From assembly GCF_016864575.1 (NCBI RefSeq), contig NZ_CP044125.1, positions 3,082,001 to 3,146,000 of the forward strand: a stretch of DNA of 64,000 nucleotides. Reading direction: 5' to 3'. Positions 1-7,794 of the stretch are shown here, one piece after another. Made by a program: the position numbers and the translations under genes. How positions within the stretch are numbered: position 1 is the stretch's first letter; each line of letters opens with the position of its first letter. The notes below the pieces were generated by a model that saw only the letters and a list, made by a program, of their open reading frames with translations, was not told the origin of the DNA and did not search any database. Origin of the DNA: Rhizobium sp. BG4. Lineage in GTDB: Bacteria; Pseudomonadota; Alphaproteobacteria; Rhizobiales; Rhizobiaceae.

Positions 1-713
1 GCCTTCGGGCCGCAGAGCATTTCGCGCTTTCCGGCAAAGCCCTTGCGCCGCTCGACGGCAAAGCCGGCTGCCACAAGATTGCGCCGGACGAAGCCGGCGG
101 CGGCATAGGTTGCGAAGCTGCCGCCGGGAACGGTTTTCTCGCAGACGAGACGCATCAGCTCTTCCGACCACATGTCGCCGTTGCGCGACGGGGCGAAGCC
201 ATCGAGGTACCAAGCGTCGAAGCGCGGTTCGGCGGCCCTGACGCCATCGAGTGCCGCGCCGCAGACGACGCTGAGACGGGTCTGCGGATCGAGATCGAGG
301 CTGACGATGCCTTGCGGGTTATCCGGCCAGGCCGCAGAAAGGCCATCACGTTCTGCATCGATCTCGGACCAATGCGACAGGGCGCGGAAAATCTCGTCAC
401 GCTGCATCGGGTAGAGCTCGAAGGACATGAAGTGCAGGTGCTGGCCATTCCTGCGGTGCAGCTTCCACTGGCGCCAGGTCTCGGCGAAGTTCAGGCCGGT
501 GCCGAAGCCGAGCTCGCCGATCTGGAAATTGTCCTTTTCCGCCCAACGCTCCGGCAGGCCGTTGCCGGAAAGGAAGACGTGGCCGCATTCGAGCCGGCCG
601 TCGGTCTGGCAATAAAAGTGATCGCCAAAGGCCTGCGAATAGGGCATATCGCCGTCTCGCCATTCGAGCGGCTGGCTGTTGCTGCCAATCTGATCGGGAT
701 CGATATCTGTCAT
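1..713 (-). CDS. mnmD: MnmD tRNA mnm5U34 methyltransferase, 3' end cut by window edge
   Basis: The frame read from the ATG at 713 stays open to base 1, so about 237 N-terminal residues are visible and the C-terminus is missing. It carries the SAM-binding stretch IGELGFGTGLNF at about residues 65-76 and the motif DAWYLDGFAPSRNGDMW near 165-181, both typical of the methyltransferase half of MnmC. The family adds the final methyl group at the wobble uridine of certain tRNAs. It is a separate protein here, not fused to the oxidase. Its start codon overlaps the start of the divergent FAD oxidase by two bases. That pairing supports a split MnmC. Confidence 0.9.
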   Translation of the reverse strand, partial: MTDIDPDQIGSNSQPLEWRDGDMPYSQAFGDHFYCQTDGRLECGHVFLSGNGLPERWAEKDNFQIGELGFGTGLNFAETWRQWKLHRRNGQHLHFMSFELYPMQRDEIFRALSHWSEIDAERDGLSAAWPDNPQGIVSLDLDPQTRLSVVCGAALDGVRAAEPRFDAWYLDGFAPSRNGDMWSEELMRLVCEKTVPGGSFATYAAAGFVRRNLVAAGFAVERRKGFAGKREMLCGPK

Positions 714-1887
714 GCCACAAGCCGATAGTCCGGCTCTTCTCTCCGGTCAATCCGCCGATCTCTTGATCGCCGGCGGCGGCATCATGGGCCTGTGGGCGGC
801 GGTATATGCCGAGCGGCTGGGTATCGACACGCTGCTGATCGATGCCGGGCGGATCGGCGGGGGCGCCAGCGGCGGCCTGCTCGGCGCCCTGATGCCGCAT
901 ATGCCGGACAAGTGGAATGCCAAGAAGCAGTTCCAGTTCGACGCACTGCTCAGCCTCGAAACCGAGATCGCGGCACTGGAAGCCGCCACCGGCCTTTCCG
1001 CAGGCTACCGGCGCTCCGGCCGGATCATCCCGCTGCCGAAGCCGCATCTGAAGACGATCGCGCTACGGCATTCGGCCGATGCCGAGGTCAACTGGAACCA
1101 GCAGGGCCGGGCGTTTCACTGGCATGTTTCCGACCAACCCGCCGTCAGCGGCTGGATCGATCCGGCTGCGGGCGGCAGCGGCTTCGTGCATGACACGCTG
1201 GCGGCCCGCGTTGCGCCGCGATCGCTGGTCTCGGCGCTCAGAGCATTTCTCGATCGGGCGCGGCATGTGCGGATTGCCGAGATGGCGGCGCTTGGCTCGT
1301 TGGACGCGGAGGCAGGTACTGCCGAGATCGACGGCACCCGAATGAGCGTCGGTCACTGCATCATTGCGGCCGGGCATGCATCCTTCCCGATCCTGCAGCG
1401 CTTCAATCCGGGTCTGCCGCAACCGCTCGGGCAGCCGGTGAAGGGGCAGGCGGCGCTGCTGAAGGCCGATATCGACCCGGCTTTTCCAGTGATCTTCCGC
1501 GACGGGCTCTATATCGTGGCGCATGAAGGCGGGCATGTCGCGATCGGCAGCACCAGCGAGAACAGTTTTGCCGATCCCCATGGCACCGATGACCAGCTGG
1601 AGCCGTTGATTGCGGCGGCGCGCGAAATGGCGCCGGTGCTGGCGGATGCGCCTGTCGTCGAGCGTTGGGCGGGGCTGCGGCCGAAGGCGATCGATCGCGA
1701 TCCGATGGTGGGGCGCCATCCCGATCATCCCCGGCTCCATGCGCTGACGGGCGGTTTCAAGGTGAGTTTCGGGCTCGCCCACCGGCTGGCAGAATGGGTC
1801 ACTCGCGAAATAGCCGGTCAGCCCGCAGGGTTTGACCTGCCGGATAGTTTCGCGCTTTCCAGCCATATCACGGCCGCTTCACGCTAA
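712..1887 (+). CDS. FAD-dependent oxidoreductase, MnmC oxidase-domain-like
   Basis: A protein of 391 residues. An N-terminal dinucleotide motif GGGIMG at residues 21-26 is followed by GGGASGGLLGALMPHMP, which resembles the GASGNRQGALYP stretch of the MnmC C-terminal domain. The C-terminal part (ERWAGLRPKAIDRDPMVG) is typical of DAO-type FAD oxidases. Because it starts head to head with mnmD, I infer that it removes the carboxymethyl group from cmnm5U34 in tRNA. A general D-amino-acid or sarcosine-type oxidase is the alternative. The ATG at 712 lies inside the mnmD start region, so the two genes share one very short regulatory region. Confidence 0.75.
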   Translation: MPQADSPALLSGQSADLLIAGGGIMGLWAAVYAERLGIDTLLIDAGRIGGGASGGLLGALMPHMPDKWNAKKQFQFDALLSLETEIAALEAATGLSAGYRRSGRIIPLPKPHLKTIALRHSADAEVNWNQQGRAFHWHVSDQPAVSGWIDPAAGGSGFVHDTLAARVAPRSLVSALRAFLDRARHVRIAEMAALGSLDAEAGTAEIDGTRMSVGHCIIAAGHASFPILQRFNPGLPQPLGQPVKGQAALLKADIDPAFPVIFRDGLYIVAHEGGHVAIGSTSENSFADPHGTDDQLEPLIAAAREMAPVLADAPVVERWAGLRPKAIDRDPMVGRHPDHPRLHALTGGFKVSFGLAHRLAEWVTREIAGQPAGFDLPDSFALSSHITAASR

Positions 1888-2002
1888 ACGTGAATTAGTC
1901 CAGAGCTTATTTCGTTATTCTGTCATGCAAATCACCTATCTGCTAGCGCATCGACGGTGCCGGATTCGGCCGTGCACTGCACTCTCAGATGGAGGAAATC
2001 GC

Positions 2003-2710
2003 ATGCGTTATGCCATTTGCTTCACGCCTTCGCCGAGCGATCCGCTCAGCCATGTGGCGGCCAATTGGCTTGGCCGTAACGTCTTTTCGGGCGAGATGCT
2101 GGAGCCGCCGGCCGTTCGCGGTCTCGGCATTCACGAGATCGCCTTCCATACGGCCGTGCCGCGCCGCTATGGCTTTCATGGCGTGCTGAAGGCACCGTTC
2201 CACCTTTCCGCGGATGTTTCGGAAGCGCAACTCCTGCGGGAGCTGATGCGGTTCTCCGGCACGATCCAGCCTTTCAGCGTTCCTCGCATCGAGGTGGCCC
2301 GGCTCGGCAATTATTACAGCCTGGTGCCGACGCTGCCCTGCGAGAACGTGCGCTATCTGGCATCTTCCATCGTCCAGCATTTCGATCGCTTTCGCGCGCC
2401 TCTGTCGGAAGCAGATATCGAGCGCAGCGATCCCGATGGTCTCTCGGCGGCGCAATTCGCCAATCTGCACCGCTGGGGCAACCCTTACGTGATGGACGAG
2501 TTCCGTTTCCACATGCCGGTCACGGGCCCGGTCAATTGCGTCGACATGCCCCGCATCGAGCAGGCGCTGCGATCGATCTTCGATCCGGTGCTGAACGATC
2601 CGATCCAGATCTCCAACATCGCGCTGATGATGGAAGAGGGGATGGGCGGGCCGTTCCGCGTGCATTCGCTGCACCCGATGGGCAAGGTCAGCGCCCGCAA
2701 GATCGCCTGA
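2003..2710 (+). CDS. DUF1045 (phosphonate-metabolism-type 2H phosphoesterase) protein
   Basis: A protein of 235 residues that opens with MRYAICFTPSPSDPL. The ATG at 2003 is preceded by a strong GGAGGAAATC ribosome site, so the longer in-frame start at 1832 is not used here. The stretches YGFHGVLKAPFHL and FRFHMPVTGPV are the two histidine motifs of the 2H phosphoesterase fold found in DUF1045 proteins. Relatives usually lie in phn (phosphonate) operons, but no phn gene is seen in this window, so the substrate cannot be inferred from context. Confidence 0.8.
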   Translation: MRYAICFTPSPSDPLSHVAANWLGRNVFSGEMLEPPAVRGLGIHEIAFHTAVPRRYGFHGVLKAPFHLSADVSEAQLLRELMRFSGTIQPFSVPRIEVARLGNYYSLVPTLPCENVRYLASSIVQHFDRFRAPLSEADIERSDPDGLSAAQFANLHRWGNPYVMDEFRFHMPVTGPVNCVDMPRIEQALRSIFDPVLNDPIQISNIALMMEEGMGGPFRVHSLHPMGKVSARKIA

Positions 2711-2729
2711 TCACTTTTGTTCAAGAAGC
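2710..2729 (+). promoter_or_regulatory. Direct repeat, copy 1, upstream of the AraC gene
   Basis: ATCACTTTTGTTCAAGAAGC begins at the DUF1045 stop codon and lies 28 bases before the AraC start. It matches the sequence at 3615-3634 in 18 of 20 positions. I infer that it is a binding site of the AraC-type regulator encoded next to it. Confidence 0.5.
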
Positions 2730-2757
2730 GGGCGCGGATTGATGCTATATCCGCGCG

Positions 2758-3615
2758 ATGCAGAATATCTCGCAGGAACAGGCAACCGATGCCATGCCGC
2801 TTGCCGGCGCGGAGACGACGCGCTTCTGGCGCGACCGCCGTTTCGGCGGCATGGAATGCCTGAGCGCGACCTTCCTGACCCACGAATTCGCGCCGCATGC
2901 GCATGATACGTTCAGTATCGGCGCCATCGAGAGCGGCAGCCAGATCGCCACGATCCGCGGCACGCGCGAGGCATCCGGCCCCGGCGACCTCTATCTGATC
3001 AATCCCGGCGAGACGCATGACGGGGCGCCGACCGAGGGCGGATACCGCTACCGGATGATCTATCCTGACATGGCGCTGTTCCGGGAAGTCCTCGAAGATG
3101 TGACCGGCAAGAGCTTTCAGGGTACGCCGGCCTTCGGCAAGCAGATCCTGCACGATCCGAAGCTCGCCGCCGCCTTTCAGCAGGCGCATGAGATTCTCGA
3201 AATCGGCAGCGGGGCGCTGGAGAGCAGCCAGGCGATGTTCCAGGTGCTCGACGCGATGTTCCGCCAGCATGGCAGCTCGATCATCGTGCCCGTCGATACC
3301 AAGGAGCGGTCGGCAGTGCGCCAGGCCCGCGACTATCTGATGGAGAACTACGCGACCGATATCGGCCTCGAGGAGCTCGCAGGCGTTGCCGGGCTCAGCC
3401 GGGCGCATCTGATCCGCGCCTTCCGCAAGGAATTCCACATCACGCCGCATGCCTTCCTGACCGATATCCGCGTGCGGATCGCGCGGCGCAAGCTGCAGGC
3501 GGGCGAGCAGCCGGCCGAGATCGCGCTCGAATGCGGCTTTGCCGACCAGGCGCATTTCACCCGCCACTTCAAGGCGCGCACCGGGATAACGCCCGGCCAG
3601 TACCGGGCGCGATAA
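2758..3615 (+). CDS. AraC family transcriptional regulator of azlCD
   Basis: A protein of 285 residues. The N-terminal half is a cupin-like sensor (HAHDTFSIGAIESG near residue 45; PGDLYLINPGETHDG near 75). The last 100 residues are a double helix-turn-helix (LEELAGVAGLSRAHLIRAFRKE... and AEIALECGFADQAHFTRHFK). AraC regulators with this cupin type commonly precede azlCD. Nearly identical 20-base elements stand before this gene and before azlC, which suggests that it controls both itself and the exporter. The ligand is probably an amino acid, by inference only. Confidence 0.9.
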   Translation: MQNISQEQATDAMPLAGAETTRFWRDRRFGGMECLSATFLTHEFAPHAHDTFSIGAIESGSQIATIRGTREASGPGDLYLINPGETHDGAPTEGGYRYRMIYPDMALFREVLEDVTGKSFQGTPAFGKQILHDPKLAAAFQQAHEILEIGSGALESSQAMFQVLDAMFRQHGSSIIVPVDTKERSAVRQARDYLMENYATDIGLEELAGVAGLSRAHLIRAFRKEFHITPHAFLTDIRVRIARRKLQAGEQPAEIALECGFADQAHFTRHFKARTGITPGQYRAR

Positions 3616-3634
3616 TCACTTTCGTTCAAGACGC
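3615..3634 (+). promoter_or_regulatory. Direct repeat, copy 2, upstream of azlC
   Basis: ATCACTTTCGTTCAAGACGC overlaps the stop region of the AraC gene and lies about 48 bases before azlC. It differs from copy 1 at two positions. The similarity continues loosely downstream (CGG..., then CTAT about 20 bases on). Likely AraC operator with the azlC promoter. Confidence 0.5.
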
Positions 3635-3682
3635 CGCTCCGGCGCGGCTCTATGACCTCCGCAGCAAGCGGAGTTTTCGAAC

Positions 3683-4387
3683 GTGAACAAGAATGAATTC
3701 TGGGCGGAATTTTCCGGCGGCATGCGGGCGATCGCGCCGCTGATCGCCGCCGTCATCCCGATCGGGCTGGTCTTCGGCGCGGTGGCCGCCACCAAGGGGC
3801 TTTCGCCCGTCGAGACCGGGCTGATGAGCGCGCTGGTCTTTGCCGGCGGCTCGCAATTCGTGGCGATGGATATCTGGACGCATTCGGCCTCCTGGGCGGG
3901 GCTGGGTTTTGCGGCGCTGCTGGTCAATATCCGCCACGTGCTGATGGGTGCCTCTATTGGCACCAAGATGCAGGCCTTTCCGCCGCGCGCGCGCTATCTC
4001 TCCGTGCTGTTCCTTGCCGACGAGATCTGGGCGATGGCGGAGTTCCGGGCCGGTGTGGCGCGGCTGACGCCAGCGTGGTTTGCCGGGCTCGCGACGCCCT
4101 TCTATCTAGCATGGGTGATCTCGGGGCTGGCGGGCGCCACGCTTGGCGCCTTCCTCGGCGATCCCGTCACGCTCGGCCTCGACTTTGCCTTTCCCGCCGT
4201 CTTCATCGTGCTGGTCATGGGCTTCTGGAAGGGTCCCGAGACCGGTGCGGTGCTGCTCGCCAGCGGTGCGGCGGCCGTGCTCACCCAGCATTTCATTCCC
4301 GGTGTCTGGTATATCGCTGCGGGTGCTCTCGCCGGTTTGGTCACCGCTCTCTTCAGCGGCAAGCGCCGCATCGAGGTAACGCCATGA
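3683..4387 (+). CDS. azlC: AzlC family branched-chain amino-acid exporter, large subunit
   Basis: A protein of 234 residues that starts at GTG 3683 with AAGCGGAG upstream. It is hydrophobic throughout and has the AzlC motif region IPIGLVFGAVAATKGLSPVETGLMSALVFAGGSQF in its first third. AzlC and AzlD together form an inner-membrane exporter of branched-chain amino acids (LIV-E family). Its last codon overlaps the azlD start (ATGA at 4384), so the two are translationally coupled. The substrate is inferred from the family and could be another amino acid. Confidence 0.9.
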   Translation: MNKNEFWAEFSGGMRAIAPLIAAVIPIGLVFGAVAATKGLSPVETGLMSALVFAGGSQFVAMDIWTHSASWAGLGFAALLVNIRHVLMGASIGTKMQAFPPRARYLSVLFLADEIWAMAEFRAGVARLTPAWFAGLATPFYLAWVISGLAGATLGAFLGDPVTLGLDFAFPAVFIVLVMGFWKGPETGAVLLASGAAAVLTQHFIPGVWYIAAGALAGLVTALFSGKRRIEVTP

Positions 4388-4689
4388 CGCTCGATCTTTC
4401 CACACTGCTCGCGATCCTGGCGATGGCGGCGGCGACCATCCTGACGCGGGTCAGCGGTCTCATCCTCATTCGCCATGTCTCGCTCGAAGGCAGCAGGCGC
4501 AAGGCGATCGAATCCATTCCGCCGGCGGTTCTGATGGCGGTCGTGGCGCCGACTGCCTTTGCGACCGGCATTGCCGAGACCATCGCCTGCGCGGTGACGG
4601 CGCTTGCCGCGCTTCGGCTGCCGATGCTGACGGCGGTGGCATCGGGCGTCGTCTGCGTGGCGATCCTCAGGGCGATCGGGCTCAGCTGA
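4384..4689 (+). CDS. azlD: AzlD family exporter, small subunit
   Basis: A protein of 101 residues with three to four membrane segments, beginning MTLDLSTLLAILAMAAATIL. It shows the typical AzlD pattern IPPAVLMAVVAPTAFATG near the middle. Its ATG overlaps the azlC stop by four bases. AzlD is the small partner required by AzlC for export. Confidence 0.88.
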   Translation: MTLDLSTLLAILAMAAATILTRVSGLILIRHVSLEGSRRKAIESIPPAVLMAVVAPTAFATGIAETIACAVTALAALRLPMLTAVASGVVCVAILRAIGLS

Positions 4690-4700
4690 GCGATTTCGTG

Positions 4701-4731
4701 AGAGACTTTCGCGATTTCCGTGAAAGTCTCT
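4701..4731 (+). terminator. 10-bp inverted repeat between azlD and puuE
   Basis: AGAGACTTTC (4701-4710) and GAAAGTCTCT (4722-4731) are perfect inverted copies with an 11-base spacer. The segments GCGATTTCGTGA and GCGATTTCCGTGA around it are also near direct repeats. It follows azlD by 11 bases and precedes puuE by 70 bases. It could end the azlCD transcript, although no strong T run follows, or act as an operator for the puuE operon. Confidence 0.45.
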
Positions 4732-4800
4732 TGCACATTTCCGGCTCGACTTTCGCTCTCCGGGTGCTACCGTTTCGCCTGTCTTCGAGAAGGTGATTTG

Positions 4801-5724
4801 ATGGCATTCGATACATATCCGCGCGATCTCGTCGGCTACGGCCGCAGCACACCCGATCCGAAATGGCCCGGCGGCGCCCATGTCGCCGTGCAGTTCGTCA
4901 TCAACTACGAAGAGGGCGGCGAGAGCTCGATCCTCGATGGCGACCCGGCCTCGGAGAACCTGCTTTCGGAGATCGTCGGTGCCCAGCCCTGGCCCGGCCA
5001 GCGCAATCTCAACATGGAATCGATCTACGAATATGGCTCGCGCGCCGGCTTCTGGCGGCTGTGGCGGATGTTTACCGATCTCAAGATGCAGGCGACCGTC
5101 TATGGCGTGACGCTCGCCATGGCGCGCAATCCCGAAGCCGTTGCGGCGATGAAGGAGGCCGGCTGGGAAATCGCCAGCCACGGCTATCGCTGGCTGGAAT
5201 ACAAGGATTTCCCCGAGGATCTGGAGCGCAAGCACATTCTCGAAGCCGTGCGCCTGCATACCGAACTGACCGGCGAGCGCCCCTATGGCATGTACCAGGG
5301 CAAGCCATCCGACAACACGCTGCGGCTGGTGCAGGAAGAGGGCGGTTTCCTTTATTCGTCGGACTCTTACGCCGATGATCTGCCCTATTGGGTGAAGGGG
5401 GTGGACGGCAAGCCGTTCCTGATCATTCCCTATACGCTCGAAACCAACGACATGCGTTTTGCCACACCGCAGGGCTTCAATTCCGGCGACCAGTTCTTCG
5501 CCTATCTGAAGGACGCCTTCGACACGCTCTATGAGGAAGGCAGGGAAGGCAGCCCGAAGATGATGTCCATCGGCCTGCATTGCCGCCTCGTCGGCCGCCC
5601 CGGCCGCGCTGCGGCTTTGAAGCGCTTCATGGAATATGTGCTGGGTCACGAGAAGGTCTGGGTGCCGCAGCGTATCGAGATCGCCAGGCACTGGCATGAG
5701 CATCACAAGCCGGAGACGATCTGA
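4801..5724 (+). CDS. puuE: Allantoinase PuuE (polysaccharide-deacetylase fold)
   Basis: A protein of 307 residues. The start at ATG 4801 is preceded by GAGAAGG; an upstream in-frame start at 4720 has no such site. The sequence MAFDTYPRDLVGYGRSTPDPKWPGGAHVAVQFVINYEEG is the usual opening of PuuE. NodB-like features follow (WEIASHGYRWLEY; YGMYQGKPSDNTLRLV). PuuE hydrolyses allantoin to allantoate without the metal-amidohydrolase fold. It overlaps uraD by one base (TGATG), and the two catalyse consecutive steps of urate breakdown. Probably the first gene of the purine catabolic operon that runs to about 7.8 kb. Confidence 0.92.
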   Translation: MAFDTYPRDLVGYGRSTPDPKWPGGAHVAVQFVINYEEGGESSILDGDPASENLLSEIVGAQPWPGQRNLNMESIYEYGSRAGFWRLWRMFTDLKMQATVYGVTLAMARNPEAVAAMKEAGWEIASHGYRWLEYKDFPEDLERKHILEAVRLHTELTGERPYGMYQGKPSDNTLRLVQEEGGFLYSSDSYADDLPYWVKGVDGKPFLIIPYTLETNDMRFATPQGFNSGDQFFAYLKDAFDTLYEEGREGSPKMMSIGLHCRLVGRPGRAAALKRFMEYVLGHEKVWVPQRIEIARHWHEHHKPETI

Positions 5725-6221
5725 TGAGCGGGCGGGAGGAATTTGTCACCCGCTTCGGCGGCGTCTTCGAGCATTCGCCGTTCATCGCCGAGCGCGCCTA
5801 TGACGACGGCTTCATCCATGGCGAGCTGACGGCCGACCGTGTTCATACGCCGATGGTGGCGGTCTTTCGTGCGGCGAGCGAAGACGAACGCCTCGGCGTG
5901 CTGCGCGCTCACCCCGATCTGGCGGGACGTCTGGCGATATCAGGCGAACTCACGGAAGACAGCAGACAAGAGCAGGCGGGCGCCGGGCTCGACCGGCTGA
6001 GCGCCGAAGAGCACAAGCGCTTCACTGAGCTCAACGACCGCTACACGGAGAAATTCGGCTTTCCCTTCATCATCGCGGTCAAGGGCCTGAACAAAGACGA
6101 TATTCTCGCAGCTTTCGAGAAGCGCATCGATAACAGCCGCGAGGACGAGTTTTCAACGGCGGCCGGGCAGGTCGAGAAGATCGCGCTTCTGCGCCTGTCG
6201 TCCATGCTTCCGGAGCGCTGA
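5724..6221 (+). CDS. uraD: OHCU decarboxylase (UraD)
   Basis: A protein of 165 residues with the family signatures RAHPDLAGRLAISGELTEDS and EQAGAGLDRLSAEE, then LNDRYTEKFGFPFIIAVKG near the end. It decarboxylates 2-oxo-4-hydroxy-4-carboxy-5-ureidoimidazoline to S-allantoin and acts after HIU hydrolase. Its start overlaps the puuE stop, so the two are coupled. The length is normal for the single-domain form. Confidence 0.93.
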   Translation: MSGREEFVTRFGGVFEHSPFIAERAYDDGFIHGELTADRVHTPMVAVFRAASEDERLGVLRAHPDLAGRLAISGELTEDSRQEQAGAGLDRLSAEEHKRFTELNDRYTEKFGFPFIIAVKGLNKDDILAAFEKRIDNSREDEFSTAAGQVEKIALLRLSSMLPER

Positions 6222-6286
6222 ATGGCGGGGAATTCTTTCCTCATTCTTCCGGCTCGCCTATAGTCTGCCACGCAGGAGATGTTGCC

Positions 6287-6577
6287 ATGAAGCCATCGGA
6301 AGTGCTGGAGAAGAACAGGCAGGCGATCCGCGACGCGACGAAGCGTTTCAACGCGGCCAACCCGCGCGTCTTCGGCTCGGTGGCCCGTGGCGAAGACCGG
6401 GCCGACAGCGATCTCGATATTCTCGTCGATGCGCTGCCGGGAACGACGCTGTTCGATCTCGGCGGGCTGCTGGAGGAGTTGCAGGATATGCTCGGGGTCA
6501 AGGTGGATTTGGTGACCCCCGGCGGGCTGCCTGACAAGATCAAGGCGCGCGTTCTCTCGGAAGCGTCCGCCATATGA
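6287..6577 (+). CDS. mntA: MntA-like minimal nucleotidyltransferase antitoxin
   Basis: A protein of 96 residues with GSVARGEDRADSDLD, which fits the GSX10DXD active-site pattern of MntA-type minimal nucleotidyltransferases exactly. In the known HepT/MntA module this enzyme adds AMP units to the HEPN toxin and silences it. A ribosome site (GGAG) precedes the ATG at 6287. It overlaps the next gene by four bases. The pair splits the purine catabolic operon between uraD and allA. Confidence 0.85.
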   Translation: MKPSEVLEKNRQAIRDATKRFNAANPRVFGSVARGEDRADSDLDILVDALPGTTLFDLGGLLEELQDMLGVKVDLVTPGGLPDKIKARVLSEASAI

Positions 6578-6936
6578 GCAATGAGCGGCTTCTCGAGCAT
6601 ATCGATCGCATGCAGGCTGCCGCGCAGACGGCATTCGATCTAACCGCAGGGATGAGCGAGGCGCAGTTCCTCGGTGACATCAGAACACAGCTTGCCGTGA
6701 CGATGTCGCTGGTGCTTGTCGGCGAGGCGGCAGCACGGATATCGGCGATCGAGCCCGGATTTCCGCAAAGCCATCCGGAAATTCCGTGGACGCGGATCAA
6801 GGGCATGCGCAACCTGATCGTCCATGACTACTACAAGGCGGAACTGCCAGTGATCTGGCAGACCGCAAGAACGGCCTTGCCCGACCTCGTGACCCAACTT
6901 GAAAACATTCGCCACTGGCGGATCCAAGGCGAATGA
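6574..6936 (+). CDS. hepT: HepT-like HEPN domain ribonuclease toxin
   Basis: A protein of 120 residues, mostly helical. The motif RNLIVHDYY near residue 75-83 has the form RX4HXY, the catalytic RNase and AMPylation site of HepT. The context, overlapping the MntA-like gene through ATGA, confirms a HEPN/MNT toxin-antitoxin pair. It ends three bases before the allA start, so it appears to be co-transcribed with the purine genes. Confidence 0.87.
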   Translation: MSNERLLEHIDRMQAAAQTAFDLTAGMSEAQFLGDIRTQLAVTMSLVLVGEAAARISAIEPGFPQSHPEIPWTRIKGMRNLIVHDYYKAELPVIWQTARTALPDLVTQLENIRHWRIQGE

Positions 6937-6939
6937 CAG

Positions 6940-7440
6940 ATGCCTGAATTCCTCGATATCCACCCCCTCACCAAAGCCGCCTTCGCGCCCTTCGGCGATG
7001 TGATCGAAACCCATCCGGAAACGATGCGCTACATCAATGGCGGCACGACGGAGCGGTTCCACGCACTCGCCTCCGCGGAAGCTGCCGGCGAGGGCGCCCG
7101 CGTGATCATCAATCTCTTCCGCGGCCAGCCGCGTGCCTTTCCCTACGAGGTCGGGATGATGGAGCGACATCCCTTCGGCAGCCAGAGTTTCTCGCCGGTC
7201 TCCGGCCGGCCGTTTCTCGTCGTCGTTTCCGAGGATGAGGGCGGCAAACCCGGGCGGCCGCGGGTGTTCCTGGCGCGGGGCGACCAGGGCGTCAATTACC
7301 GCCGCAATGTCTGGCATCATCCGCTGATGTCGCTTGGCGAGCCGTGCACCTTCCTCGTCGTCGATCGCGACGGGATCGAAAACAATCTGGAAGAATTCTT
7401 CTTCGACACCCCCTTCATCATCAGAGAGCCAGCCCTATGA
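6940..7440 (+). CDS. allA: Ureidoglycolate lyase
   Basis: A protein of 166 residues with the AllA fold markers [20 protein letters not shown] at the start, [17 protein letters not shown] in the middle and [25 protein letters not shown] near the end. It splits ureidoglycolate into glyoxylate and urea, the last step of allantoin use. Its stop overlaps the uraH start (ATGA at 7437). Confidence 0.93.
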   Translation: MPEFLDIHPLTKAAFAPFGDVIETHPETMRYINGGTTERFHALASAEAAGEGARVIINLFRGQPRAFPYEVGMMERHPFGSQSFSPVSGRPFLVVVSEDEGGKPGRPRVFLARGDQGVNYRRNVWHHPLMSLGEPCTFLVVDRDGIENNLEEFFFDTPFIIREPAL

Positions 7441-7793
7441 CCGGACTGACCACCCATGTCCTCGACACCGCTCTCGGCATGCCTGCCAAGGGGCTGCGGA
7501 TCGATCTCTATTCGGTCGAGGGCGACATTCGCAAACATCTGAAGACCGTCGAGACCAATTCGGACGGCCGCGTCGATGGCGGGCCGATCCTGATCGGCGA
7601 TGCCTTCAAGGTGGGCAGCTACGAGCTGCTCTTCCATGCCGGCGATTACCTGCGCGCCGCAGGCACGGCGCTGCCCCACCCGGCCTTTCTCGATCTCGTG
7701 CCGATCCGTTTCGGCATTGCCGATACGACGGCGCATTACCACGTGCCGCTGCTGATCTCGCCCTATGGCTATTCCACGTACCGGGGCAGCTAA
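7437..7793 (+). CDS. uraH: 5-hydroxyisourate hydrolase (transthyretin-like)
   Basis: A protein of 118 residues, starting at the ATG that overlaps the allA stop. It has the N-terminal signature [15 protein letters not shown] and ends in the diagnostic C-terminal tetrapeptide YRGS. It hydrolyses 5-hydroxyisourate, the product of the membrane urate hydroxylase encoded at 15.6-16.9 kb, and feeds UraD. No signal peptide is seen, so it is probably cytoplasmic. Confidence 0.94.
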   Translation: MTGLTTHVLDTALGMPAKGLRIDLYSVEGDIRKHLKTVETNSDGRVDGGPILIGDAFKVGSYELLFHAGDYLRAAGTALPHPAFLDLVPIRFGIADTTAHYHVPLLISPYGYSTYRGS

Positions 7794-7794
7794 G

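Noticed and set aside
4102..5706. Long open frame on the minus strand opposite azlC, azlD and puuE
   Set aside because: It is antisense to three well-identified genes, has a His/Arg-rich random-like composition, and exists only because of GC-rich codon bias. The same applies to 12406-14250 (+), 19575-21713 (+) and 33847-35652 (-).
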